Source of the DNA: JACQFZ01 sp036396275
Lineage (GTDB): Bacteria; Pseudomonadota; Gammaproteobacteria; Acidiferrobacterales; Sulfurifustaceae
Reading direction: 5' to 3'
NCBI GenBank assembly: GCA_036396275.1
Contig: DASWLD010000109.1
Coordinates: 1-8,670, forward strand
Length of the DNA: 8,670 nt
Positions 1 to 6,081 of the stretch are shown here, in pieces; positions within the stretch are counted from its first letter, which is position 1, and the number at the start of each line of letters is the position of its first letter. The position numbers were made by a program, and so were the translations under genes. The notes below the pieces were generated by a model. It was not told where the DNA came from and did not search any database. It saw nothing but the letters and a program-made list of their open reading frames with translations.

Positions 1-1
1 G

Positions 2-499
2 AAGGGCGACCAGGTGCGGGTCGTCGGTCCCTACGGATCCACGTTCCTGATGCCGAATCACCCGGGCTCGAGTCTGTTCATGATTTGTACCGGCACCGGC
101 TCGGCGCCGATGCGTGCCATGACGGAACGCCGCCGCCGACAAGCATCGAAGGATGGCGGAAAACTGATGTTGTTCTTCGGCGCCCGGCGGCCCGGCGAGC
201 TGCCGTATTTCGGCCCCCTCACAAAGTTGCCGCGCGAGTTCATCGACGTCAACTTCGCGTTTTCCCGTGAGCCGGGTAAGCCCAAGACCTATGTGCAGGA
301 TTTGATTCGGGCGCGCGCCGACGACGTGGCGCCCCTATTGCGGGACGACAATTGTTTTATTTACGTCTGCGGCCTGAAGGGTATGGAAGACGGCGTCACC
401 GAGGCTTTTCGCGAAGTGTGCGCCAAGCAAGGAATGGACTGGAACACCTTGCACGCAGACTTGCTGACGAAGGGTCGTTTACACGTCGAGACGTACTAG
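2..499 (+). CDS. boxA: BoxA-like NADPH reductase component of benzoyl-CoA 2,3-epoxidase (3' end only)
   Basis: This is the C-terminal NADP(H)-binding half of a ferredoxin-NADP reductase type flavoenzyme, 165 codons up to TAG. The frame is open to the left edge (KGDQVRVVGPYG), so the GTG at 14 is an internal valine, not a start. Visible motifs are the nucleotide-binding loop ICTGTGSAPMRAMTERRRR (about residues 28-46 of the fragment), FFGARRPGELPYF, the VCGLKGME segment, and a C-terminal HVETY whose terminal Tyr is expected to stack on FAD, as in plant-type FNRs. The wording of these motifs is what I recall for BoxA, which passes electrons from NADPH to the diiron epoxidase BoxB in aerobic benzoate degradation. 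Full BoxA also has N-terminal ferredoxin-like Fe-S domains, which would lie left of the window. boxB and boxC are not visible, so a generic FNR-family reductase remains possible. The gene converges on the - strand sulfotransferase across an 83-bp gap in which I see no clear terminator. Confidence 0.68.
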   Translation, partial: KGDQVRVVGPYGSTFLMPNHPGSSLFMICTGTGSAPMRAMTERRRRQASKDGGKLMLFFGARRPGELPYFGPLTKLPREFIDVNFAFSREPGKPKTYVQDLIRARADDVAPLLRDDNCFIYVCGLKGMEDGVTEAFREVCAKQGMDWNTLHADLLTKGRLHVETY

Positions 500-582
500 G
501 GTCGGGACACTGCTCCCGTTCCGTCTCGATCTTCCCCAGGGCGGATCAGGTCGCGCTGACACAGGTGCGGCGAGTTTTCGCG

Positions 583-1452
583 TTAGGCCCGCGCCGTGGC
601 CGCGGAGCCCGACTGCCGGCCGCGGATCTCCGCGATTAGCGTCGCTTGGCGGTCACGGCGTTTCAAGTCCTCCTGGTCGACGCCGCGCAGCACTTCCTCC
701 TTGAACCGCTTGTTCTCCACGTCAAAGAAACGTAAATCGGTGGCGGTGAATTTGCGTTCTTCCCCGCGCCGAACGTAAACGCGATCGTAACCGAGCGCAT
801 CGAGCACCTCGCCCGCGACGGATTCGAAGATCTTGATGTCTTCGGGCGAGGCTTCGCGCAAGAACTTGCGGGTGTTGTCGGTCATGATCGGTTTCACGAC
901 GTTGCCCCAAAGCGCGCTCGCATCGGCGGCGCGCTTGGCTTCATCGGAGGTGTGGTACTCGAGCATGCTCGGGTGGTACTGCGCGCCGAGAAACGCGCAC
1001 AACCGCTGCATGGTCGGCTCCGGTCGCGCCGTCAATTCCTCGTAGCTGATGCCGATAAAACGCTCGGGCGGAACGATCGTGCGATGCGCCAATACCAGTC
1101 GCTGCGTGTCGGCCCATTCCTTGGCGATGTGATAGAAGTGCTTTTCGCCGACAACGGCTTTTCGAAACGACACCGCGACGTCGCGTCCGTCGCGGTAGAG
1201 ATAGATGTACTGGGCGTCCGCGTAGTACGCCTCGATTTGCGGCAGGAACAGCGTGTTTTGCATACTCTTGCACAACCAGGTTTTCTTGCCGCGCGCGTCG
1301 CACAACGCGTGATACACGGCGCCAAAAGCAGCGACCAGCGAACGCTCGCGGCAATCGGCAGCGACTTTCTTGCGATCGAGCGTGAGATCGGGCCAGGGAA
1401 CCGGGTTGAGTTCGACCATTCGACACACGTGCGTCTGTCTTGTCGTCGACAT
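583..1452 (-). CDS. Sulfotransferase-family protein, apparently lacking its N-terminal PAPS loop
   Basis: The 289-residue product resembles PAPS-dependent sulfotransferases. These move a sulfuryl group from 3'-phosphoadenylyl sulfate to hydroxyl or amine acceptors. Residues 82-96 (YIYLYRDGRDVAVSF) match the conserved 3'-phosphate-binding strand-helix, with the Arg and downstream Ser in place. Residues 57-71 (KTWLCKSMQNTLFLP) correspond to the segment that usually reads K(T/S)P. The ERFIGISYEELTARPEPTMQRL region (about 130-151) is also typical. What is missing is the family's N-terminal 5'-phosphosulfate loop (PRSGTT-like), normally about 100 residues ahead of the K-S/T-P segment. Only 56 residues precede it here and none contain a glycine/serine-rich loop. 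An in-frame stop lies six codons upstream of the ATG at 1452, and no good Shine-Dalgarno precedes it. The last 50 residues are highly charged and probably helical. The gene may be a 5'-truncated relic or a divergent member. The acceptor substrate cannot be inferred. Confidence 0.7.
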   Translation of the reverse strand: MSTTRQTHVCRMVELNPVPWPDLTLDRKKVAADCRERSLVAAFGAVYHALCDARGKKTWLCKSMQNTLFLPQIEAYYADAQYIYLYRDGRDVAVSFRKAVVGEKHFYHIAKEWADTQRLVLAHRTIVPPERFIGISYEELTARPEPTMQRLCAFLGAQYHPSMLEYHTSDEAKRAADASALWGNVVKPIMTDNTRKFLREASPEDIKIFESVAGEVLDALGYDRVYVRRGEERKFTATDLRFFDVENKRFKEEVLRGVDQEDLKRRDRQATLIAEIRGRQSGSAATARA

Positions 1453-1701
1453 GATTTGGGTGCTTGTTCAGAGCTTCCCTAGTACAAAGCCTCTCGGAAT
1501 TAACGCCGCATCGGTGGCCAGCCGCCCAATCCGGTGACGGGTTCGCCGGGGCGTTCCGCAGGCTCGGCTTGGCAATGCCAGCGCGCGAATTTCGCTTCAT
1601 CGTTCCACCGACGCCTCCTATCGGTCGTTTCTTGAATGCACTCGGACGGAGGCTAGTTGTTCGTAAGTGCACCCTTGTAAGCGAATGAAAGGAGGCAAGC
1701 C
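1453..1701. other. Non-coding or decayed stretch upstream of the sulfotransferase and miniprotein
   Basis: No convincing gene is visible on either strand. Open frames crossing it on the - strand (for example one running from 1741 through the sulfotransferase in another frame) have arginine- and serine-rich shadow composition. I searched all three - strand frames for a sulfotransferase N-terminus with a PRSGTT-like loop and did not find one. A fragment reading ALNKHPN on the - strand near 1455-1475 is faintly reminiscent of the helix after such loops, but it is too short to count. The 3' part must hold the promoter of the downstream miniprotein if that is real; I could not pick convincing -35/-10 boxes. 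Confidence 0.4.
1689..1695 (+). promoter_or_regulatory. Strong Shine-Dalgarno sequence (AAGGAGG)
   Basis: A near-perfect anti-16S complement lies six bases before the TTG at 1702. It is the best ribosome binding site in the window and the main reason for calling the small ORF that follows. It also lies inside a 7-codon ORF (ATG 1685, stop 1706-1708, MKGGKPW), which overlaps the TTG start. Confidence 0.5.
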
Positions 1702-1863
1702 TTGGTAAAAATAGGTCTTTGGCTGGCGGCGCCGTCGACAATTACGTTCTTGGCGTCGTCTGATGTGGTGCGTCTCGAAAACACGCTGTTCGTATTGGCT
1801 CTTTCCGTCGTGGCGCTCGCTATCGGAATCGGCCCCCGCCTGACCGGCAAGAATAGCCACTAA
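1702..1863 (+). CDS. Possible 53-residue single-pass membrane miniprotein
   Basis: The frame runs from TTG to TAA and would make a 53-residue peptide beginning MVKIGLWLAAPSTITFLASS and ending in GPRLTGKNSH. A hydrophobic stretch at about residues 28-44 (NTLFVLALSVVALAIGIG) is long enough to cross a membrane and is followed by basic residues. The N-terminus is itself moderately hydrophobic. The start rests on the AAGGAGG site six bases upstream; an in-frame stop at 1678-1680 closes the frame above. The ORF ends nine bases before a perfect GC-rich palindrome, as expected for a short monocistronic transcript. Third codon positions are mostly G/C but less strongly than in the core genes, so the coding signal is moderate. 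I do not recognise the family. It could be a small envelope or regulatory protein, or a chance ORF next to a chance Shine-Dalgarno. Confidence 0.45.
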   Translation: MVKIGLWLAAPSTITFLASSDVVRLENTLFVLALSVVALAIGIGPRLTGKNSH

Positions 1864-1872
1864 ACTTAGTAC

Positions 1873-1912
1873 CCACCCCGCCGCGGCCCTCGCGAGGTCC
1901 GCGGCGGGGTGG
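1873..1912 (+). terminator. Perfect 14-bp GC-rich palindrome, possible terminator or RNA-stabilising hairpin
   Basis: The arms CCACCCCGCCGCGG (1873-1886) and CCGCGGCGGGGTGG (1899-1912) are exact reverse complements. The 12-base spacer contains a further small palindrome (CCTCGCGAGG). The hairpin follows the miniprotein stop closely. There is no T-run after the stem on the + strand (GC-rich sequence follows) and none worth the name on the other strand, so it is not a classical intrinsic terminator. It may instead protect a 3' end, or act as a Rho-assisted or bidirectional stop. Confidence 0.5.
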
Positions 1913-2108
1913 CCGCGGCGTCTCGTCATTAATCCTCCCTGAATCCAATCGCTCGTTCCGAGCGTAGAGCGATCCGTACCGGTGTTATTCAGTTGGACCG
2001 AAGGCGACAGCCTTCCGTTATTGACGCTCAAAGTTTTGTGAACTAGAGGTTTGATTGGGAGAGAGAAAGCGTTAGTCCATCGCGAGCATCGGCTATGAAG
2101 GGGGATCA
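1913..2108 (+). other. Leader region of the heme-sensor operon
   Basis: This is an A+T-richer stretch with no credible ORF. It holds two small hairpins: a 6-bp stem at 1950-1964 (CGCTCG/CGAGCG) and a 6-bp stem at 2000-2015 (GAAGGC/GCCTTC). TTGACG at 2021-2026 matches a sigma70 -35 box at five of six positions, but the hexamers 16-18 bases downstream (such as TAGAGG at 2044) are poor -10 matches. The region probably contains the promoter of the genes at 2109 and 2480, but I cannot fix it. An AAGGGGG Shine-Dalgarno at 2098-2104 serves the ATG at 2109. Confidence 0.4.
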
Positions 2109-2423
2109 ATGGAAGCGACAGACAAGTCGGGAGTGACGGACTCTCAGAGCGAGGTTCCGAACAAACGCAGGGCTCGCGTGCTGCCGCTGGTCATGCGCAT
2201 GCGCGGCAACATCGACCAAGTTTTTAGCCGCTATGTCGGACCCATCTCATCGGAGCTCGGCGCCGAGGAGTTTGACCGTTGGCGCGAGGAAGGCCACGTC
2301 GGCCCGAGCGGCCTGCATCGGTACATCACCCGGCTCGCGCGCCACATTAGCGACGACGCCCAACGCCGCGAGTTCATGCGGTTCGCCTCGCGCTGCATAC
2401 ACGTCGGCGCCGCCAAGGGCTAA
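2109..2423 (+). CDS. Conserved-looking hypothetical protein, 104 residues
   Basis: I do not recognise this protein. It has a polar N-terminus of about 20 residues ending in a basic patch (NKRRAR). A probably helical, soluble body follows (LPLVMRMRGNIDQVFSRYVG; then ELGAEEFDRWREEG and GLHRYITRLARHI), ending DDAQRREFMRFASRCIHVG. There is no signal peptide or membrane segment. A single cysteine lies near the end, so there is no obvious metal site. The start is supported by AAGGGGG four bases upstream of ATG 2109, and GC-rich third positions support coding. It sits 56 bp ahead of the c-type-heme HAMP gene in the same direction, with no terminator between, so the two are probably co-transcribed. 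A cytoplasmic partner or output for that sensor is an attractive but unproven role. Confidence 0.75.
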   Translation: MEATDKSGVTDSQSEVPNKRRARVLPLVMRMRGNIDQVFSRYVGPISSELGAEEFDRWREEGHVGPSGLHRYITRLARHISDDAQRREFMRFASRCIHVGAAKG

Positions 2424-2479
2424 GTTCCGGCGCTTCGGCAAAATCCGTTGCCGCGGCGCAAAACGAAGAGCTAGGGACA

Positions 2480-3400
2480 ATGCTTAAGAACACCTCCTTA
2501 ATATTTCGGTTTTCCGTGTTGTTTGTCGTCGCGCTGCTCGCGATCGGCGGCGCGTATTACCTGGTGCTAAGCCACGTGTATTACTCGGAGTTGCAGCGCC
2601 AAGCGCGCGGCATGGCGGACAACGTCGACGCGTTCGGAAAATGGGTATCGCAATACGGTCGTGTCTGGGTCAAGGATAAAAGCGAGACGAAGTTCCTGAG
2701 CCAGATGTCGTTTGGCGATTCGGCCGGCAACGACCCGAATCAGAAACCGGTTAGCTTCTACTCAAAGAATCCGGCGCTGGCGCAGCGCGAGTTTTCCGAA
2801 GTGGTCGCAAAATCGACGGCCAGTGCGAAGTTCCGTCTGACCACGGATAATTGGATGAACCCCGCCAACAAGCCGGATCCCTGGGAAGCGGAAGCGATCT
2901 CGGCGATTAAGAACCGCGGGCAAGACGAGTATGTCCAGATTATCAACGGGCGCTACCGCTACGCGCGCAAGATCGTGCATGCGGCGTCTTGTGTCGCCTG
3001 CCACGGCGATCCGGCGACGGCTCCGCGGGATGTCACGGAGCAGTACGGTACCGAGCGGGGTTATGGATACAAGGTTGGCGATGTCGCCGGGATCGTCAGC
3101 GTTACCTTGCCCGCGGAGCCGCTGCTTGCGGCGTCGTTCGGCGTGCTCGGCCCGGTTGAAATCGGGTTGATCGTGTTGGCGTTCGTGATGCTTTATGTAT
3201 TCATGCATTTCGGCGTGGCGAAACCGATCCGCAAGCTCACCCGCGATGCGCATATGATTTCGCTCGGGAAACCGGTCGAGCTCGACTTAACCAACGTATC
3301 GCAAAAAAGCCGCAACGAGCTTGGCCAGCTGGCGCTCGCGATTGCCCGGCTTCGCTCCAGCATGGAGCTCGCGATACGCCGGATGAAGCAGACCCGCTAA
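2480..3400 (+). CDS. Membrane c-type-heme sensor-like protein (Tll0287-like domain + HAMP)
   Basis: The 306-residue product starts with a short cytoplasmic tail and a membrane segment at about residues 8-30. A periplasmic domain of about 190 residues follows, carrying one heme-attachment motif CVACH at 171-175. A second membrane segment lies at about 223-245, and a HAMP linker fills about 246-300 (AKPIRKLTRDAHMISLG ... KSRNELGQLALAIARL). The arrangement, with upstream NPANKPDPWE and the YARKIVHAASCVACHGDP context, matches the Tll0287-like (DUF3365) heme domain found in redox or gas sensors. The protein ends six residues after the HAMP, so no kinase, cyclase or methyl-accepting domain is attached; it must act through a partner or as a redox protein. 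It probably senses redox state, NO or another diatomic ligand (inference). It follows the 104-residue gene and is closed by an intrinsic terminator at 3433-3464. Confidence 0.88.
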   Translation: MLKNTSLIFRFSVLFVVALLAIGGAYYLVLSHVYYSELQRQARGMADNVDAFGKWVSQYGRVWVKDKSETKFLSQMSFGDSAGNDPNQKPVSFYSKNPALAQREFSEVVAKSTASAKFRLTTDNWMNPANKPDPWEAEAISAIKNRGQDEYVQIINGRYRYARKIVHAASCVACHGDPATAPRDVTEQYGTERGYGYKVGDVAGIVSVTLPAEPLLAASFGVLGPVEIGLIVLAFVMLYVFMHFGVAKPIRKLTRDAHMISLGKPVELDLTNVSQKSRNELGQLALAIARLRSSMELAIRRMKQTR

Positions 3401-3432
3401 ATCTCCGCGCCCTACGAGAATTTCCCAGCCGC

Positions 3433-3464
3433 CATCGCCGCCAAACTTGGCGGCGATGCTTTTT
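3433..3464 (+). terminator. Rho-independent terminator of the heme-sensor operon
   Basis: CATCGCCGCC (3433-3442) pairs perfectly with GGCGGCGATG (3449-3458), with loop AAACTT that can close further. CTTTTT follows immediately. It lies 32 bases after the heme-sensor stop and separates that unit from miaB. The TTG inside its T-run is in frame with miaB but cannot be the miaB start. Confidence 0.85.
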
Positions 3465-3549
3465 GTCGCTCCGTTCGGGACGATCGGTCTGGAAGTGCGG
3501 CGGCGGCAACGGTAAATTAGCGATTCTTGTCCTTCAGCAATCGTCGCCG

Positions 3550-4938
3550 GTGCCCCGAAAGCTTTATATCAAGACCCTAGGCTGTCAGATGAACGTCTAC
3601 GATTCGCGCCGCGTCGCGGATCTGCTCGCGACATCGCACGGTTTCACGCTCACGCAAGACCCTCAGGCGGCGGATCTTTTGCTGCTCAACACCTGCTCGA
3701 TTCGCGAAAAGGCGCAGGAAAAGGTTTTCAGCGAACTCGGACGGTGGCGACCGCTGAAGCAGGCGCGGCCGGGCGTCATGATCGGCGTCGGCGGCTGCGT
3801 CGCCAGCCAGGAGGGCGAGGCGATCGTCGCCCGCGCGCCATTTGTCGACGTCGTGTTCGGCCCGCAAACATTGCATCGCGTGCCGCAGTTGCTCGATCGG
3901 GTCGCGGCATCGAAGCGCGCGGCCATCGACATCGCCTTTCCGGAGATCGAGAAATTCGACCGGCTTCCGGAACCGTCGGCGAGCGGACCCTGCGCCTTCG
4001 TCTCGATCATGGAGGGCTGCAGCAAGTACTGCACGTTTTGTGTGGTGCCGTATACGCGCGGCGAGGAGTTCTCGCGTCCGTTCGATGACGTTATCTCGGA
4101 AGCGGCGAGCTTGGCGGAACGCGGCGTGCGCGAAGTGACGCTGCTTGGACAAAACGTCAATGCCTACCGCGGGCCGATGCATGGCGGTGGGACCGGCGAT
4201 CTGGCGCTGCTGATTCGTTACATTGCCGAGATCGACGGCATCGAACGAATCCGTTTTACCACGTCGCACCCGCTCGATTTCGACGAGCGCCTGGTGGCTG
4301 CATTCGCCGAAGTGCCAAAGCTCGCGGCGCATCTGCACTTGCCGGTGCAAAGCGGTTCCGATCGAATTCTCGCGCTGATGAAGCGGGGACACACCATTGC
4401 CGACTACAAGGAAATGGTGCGGCAATTGCGCGCGGCGCGATCGGATGTTTCGCTTACGAGCGATTTCATCGTTGGTTTTCCCGGGGAAACGGCGGACGAT
4501 TTCATAGCGACCCTCGCGCTCGTGGACGACGTGGAATTCGACGGCGCTTACAGTTTTCTGTACAGCGCACGGCCGGGAACGCCGGCCGCCGCGTTGACTG
4601 ACGCGACGCCGGCGGACGTCAAACAACAACGCTTGTTGCACTTGCAGGACAAACTCGCCGCCTGCGCGACGCGCGCGCGCGAGCGGCTGGTCGGGACGCG
4701 TCAAAGAATCCTGGTTGAGCGCCAAGCGCGCCGCGACGCATCGCAGCTGAGCGGGCGCACGTCGAGCAACCACGCGGTGAATTTTGCCGCCGCCGACAAG
4801 CGGCTGATCGGGCGAATGATCGACGTCGAAATTACGGCGGTCCTGGCGAATTCCCTGGGCGGGCAGATTGAAAGAACGCATCAGCGAACTTACTCGCCCT
4901 CTCCCCCTTGGGAGAGGGACGGGGTGAGGGAAGCTTGA
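3550..4938 (+). CDS. miaB: tRNA-2-methylthio-N6-dimethylallyladenosine synthase MiaB
   Basis: This radical-SAM methylthiotransferase converts i6A37 to ms2i6A37 in tRNAs reading UNN codons, using two [4Fe-4S] clusters. The N-terminal UPF0004 domain has its three cysteines at C12 (KTLGCQMN), C49 (NTCSIRE) and C83 (GVGGCVAS). The radical-SAM motif is C157-x3-C161-x2-C164 (GCSKYCTFCVVPYTRG). A TRAM domain covers about 378-443. I chose GTG 3550 because family members begin PRKLYIKTLGCQMNxYDS; the longer frame back to 3463 starts inside the preceding terminator. No clear Shine-Dalgarno precedes GTG. From this start the protein has 462 residues, near family size. The last 13 residues (PSPPWERDGVREA) are encoded by a copy of a dispersed palindromic repeat, so the original stop has apparently been replaced. 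The gene heads the ybeZ-ybeY-ybeX-lnt cluster, as in Gammaproteobacteria. Confidence 0.96.
   Translation: MPRKLYIKTLGCQMNVYDSRRVADLLATSHGFTLTQDPQAADLLLLNTCSIREKAQEKVFSELGRWRPLKQARPGVMIGVGGCVASQEGEAIVARAPFVDVVFGPQTLHRVPQLLDRVAASKRAAIDIAFPEIEKFDRLPEPSASGPCAFVSIMEGCSKYCTFCVVPYTRGEEFSRPFDDVISEAASLAERGVREVTLLGQNVNAYRGPMHGGGTGDLALLIRYIAEIDGIERIRFTTSHPLDFDERLVAAFAEVPKLAAHLHLPVQSGSDRILALMKRGHTIADYKEMVRQLRAARSDVSLTSDFIVGFPGETADDFIATLALVDDVEFDGAYSFLYSARPGTPAAALTDATPADVKQQRLLHLQDKLAACATRARERLVGTRQRILVERQARRDASQLSGRTSSNHAVNFAAADKRLIGRMIDVEITAVLANSLGGQIERTHQRTYSPSPPWERDGVREA
4897..4930 (+). repeat. Short palindromic repeat, copy 1 (inside the miaB 3' end)
   Basis: The core is the hairpin CCCTCTCCC (4897-4905) / GGGAGAGGG (4910-4918) with a 4-base loop. 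The tail ACGGGGTGAGGG follows. An inverted second copy lies at 4958-4994. Repeats of this CCCTCTCCC...GGGAGAGGG...GGGTGAGGG type are scattered in intergenic regions of many beta/gammaproteobacterial genomes (from memory). This copy overlaps coding sequence and encodes the last 13 residues of MiaB. Confidence 0.75.
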
Positions 4939-4957
4939 TCGCCGCGGAACTGACCGA

Positions 4958-4994
4958 CCCCCTCACCCTTTGCCCTCTCCCAAAGGGAGAGGGG
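4958..4994 (-). repeat. Short palindromic repeat, copy 2 (inverted)
   Basis: On the - strand this reads as the same element: CCCTCTCCC/GGGAGAGGG stem (4973-4981 with 4985-4993, loop of three) followed by a GGGTGAGGGGG tail. With copy 1 it makes an inverted pair separated by 27 bases. In RNA the two could form either two small hairpins or one long stem across the miaB-ybeZ junction. The arrangement resembles BIME-like pairs of REP sequences. No RAYT-type transposase is in the window. Confidence 0.75.
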
Positions 4995-5029
4995 AAGTAG
5001 GTGAAAATCTTCAATTCGATCGCCGCCGC

Positions 5030-5058
5030 TTGATTCGGTTTTTCCGTTACGCTCTACT
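5030..5058 (+). promoter_or_regulatory. Tentative sigma70 promoter for ybeZ
   Basis: TTGATT (5030-5035) and TCTACT (5053-5058) each match the consensus at four of six positions and are 17 bases apart. Transcription would start near 5065, just before an ATG that opens an 8-codon ORF ending on the ybeZ start. It lies after the repeat pair, so it would let ybeZ escape any transcriptional polarity the repeats cause. It is a weak match and could be chance. Confidence 0.25.
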
Positions 5059-5088
5059 TCCCCCCATGCACCGCCGCCGTCTCCCGCG

Positions 5089-6081
5089 TTGAGCGCAAAA
5101 CCGAAGCGCGTTGAATTTAGTCTGACCCCCGCGGATAACCGCCGCTTGGCCGATCTCTGCGGTCGCCATGACGCGCATCTGCGCCGGATCGAATCCTATC
5201 TCGGCGTCGAGATCGCGAATCGCGGCAATGGGTTTCGCGTGACCGGGTCCGCCGAGCGCGCGCGTAACGCCGTGCGAATCGTTAAAGCATTGTACGATGC
5301 CACCGCCGGCCACGAGCCGCTGACCGAAGCGGCGGTCGACGTCGCGTTGCAACAATCGGGAATGTCGGGTGCCGCCGAATCTTCGGACGAGTCGGAATCG
5401 ACGTTGCGTACGCCGAAGCGGGTCGTGCGTTCGCGCGGTCCGCGCCAACAACAATACGTCCAAAACATCGCCACGCACGATATCAACTTCGGTATCGGAC
5501 CGGCCGGTACCGGCAAGACCTATCTCGCGGTGGCGTGCGCGGTTGAGGCGCTCGAAACCGATCGCGTGCAACGCATCCTGCTGGTACGGCCCGTGGTGGA
5601 AGCGGGCGAGCGCTTGGGATTCCTGCCCGGCGCGCTGGAAGACAAGATCGATCCCTATTTGCGGCCGCTGTACGACGCGCTGCACGAGATGTTCGGGTTC
5701 GAAAAGGTTCAGCGCCTGCTCGAACGCAACATCATCGAGATCGCGCCGCTCGCGTACATGCGCGGACGAACGTTGAACGACGCGTTCATTATTCTGGACG
5801 AGGCGCAGAACACCACCACCGACCAGATGAAGATGTTCCTGACCCGCATCGGGTTTGGCACCACGGCGGTCATCACCGGCGACATCACTCAAATCGATCT
5901 GCGCCGCACGCAGCGCTCGGGACTCAAGCAGGCGATTGAAATCTTGCGCGACGTCGACGGCATTTCCTTCACGCATTTCACCCCGCAGGACGTGGTGCGA
6001 CACGCCTTGGTGCAGAAGATCGTCGAAGCGTACGAGGCGCACGAGCGCGTCGGTAAGGTCGACGATGTCGTGCCGCGATGA
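5089..6081 (+). CDS. ybeZ: PhoH-like NTPase YbeZ
   Basis: This is a 330-residue cytoplasmic PhoH-family NTPase/putative RNA-associated ATPase that works with YbeY in ribosome maturation and quality control. The N-terminal region (about 1-75, ending in a KH-like RNxGNxFxVTG segment) is followed by a variable acidic linker (about 90-115). The ATPase core has Walker A GPAGTGKT (137-144), the RPVVEAGERLGFLPG segment (167-181), Walker B AFIILDEAQN (232-241) and the sensor-like VITGDITQIDL (261-271). I chose TTG 5089 (MSAKPKRVEFSLTPADNRRL) because homologues begin just ahead of an EFxLxPADNxRL motif. There is no in-frame ATG or GTG upstream that fits and no clear Shine-Dalgarno. An 8-codon ORF (ATG 5066) ends in TGA overlapping this TTG, which might allow translational coupling. 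The stop overlaps the ybeY start (ATGA). Confidence 0.95.
   Translation: MSAKPKRVEFSLTPADNRRLADLCGRHDAHLRRIESYLGVEIANRGNGFRVTGSAERARNAVRIVKALYDATAGHEPLTEAAVDVALQQSGMSGAAESSDESESTLRTPKRVVRSRGPRQQQYVQNIATHDINFGIGPAGTGKTYLAVACAVEALETDRVQRILLVRPVVEAGERLGFLPGALEDKIDPYLRPLYDALHEMFGFEKVQRLLERNIIEIAPLAYMRGRTLNDAFIILDEAQNTTTDQMKMFLTRIGFGTTAVITGDITQIDLRRTQRSGLKQAIEILRDVDGISFTHFTPQDVVRHALVQKIVEAYEAHERVGKVDDVVPR

Noticed and set aside
941..1741. 266-codon - strand frame overlapping the sulfotransferase
   Set aside because: It overlaps the real gene in another frame and has no domain. I checked whether its upstream half could be a frameshifted sulfotransferase N-terminus and saw no PAPS loop.
2021..2049. 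Sigma70 promoter with TTGACG ahead of the heme-sensor operon
   Set aside because: The -35 match is good, but no hexamer at 16-18 bases spacing resembles TATAAT beyond three positions. I left it as a remark in the leader entry.
1618..2109. 163-codon - strand frame opposite the miniprotein and the leader
   Set aside because: It has low-complexity basic composition and runs through the 14-bp palindrome and the leader. It conflicts with the better-supported small + strand ORF and shows no motif.
3463..3549. N-terminal extension of MiaB by 29 codons
   Set aside because: The TTG at 3463 lies in the T-run of the preceding terminator, and the extension (rich in S, G, K) is not like MiaB. GTG 3550 restores the conserved N-terminus.
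3577..4881. 434-codon open frame on the - strand opposite miaB
   Set aside because: It is fully antisense to miaB, arginine/histidine-rich, and has no recognisable motif. It is a mirror of GC-rich codon use in miaB.
5047..6042. 331-codon open frame on the - strand opposite ybeZ
   Set aside because: It is antisense to a textbook ybeZ; its composition (R, H, V, D-rich) is typical of a shadow frame.
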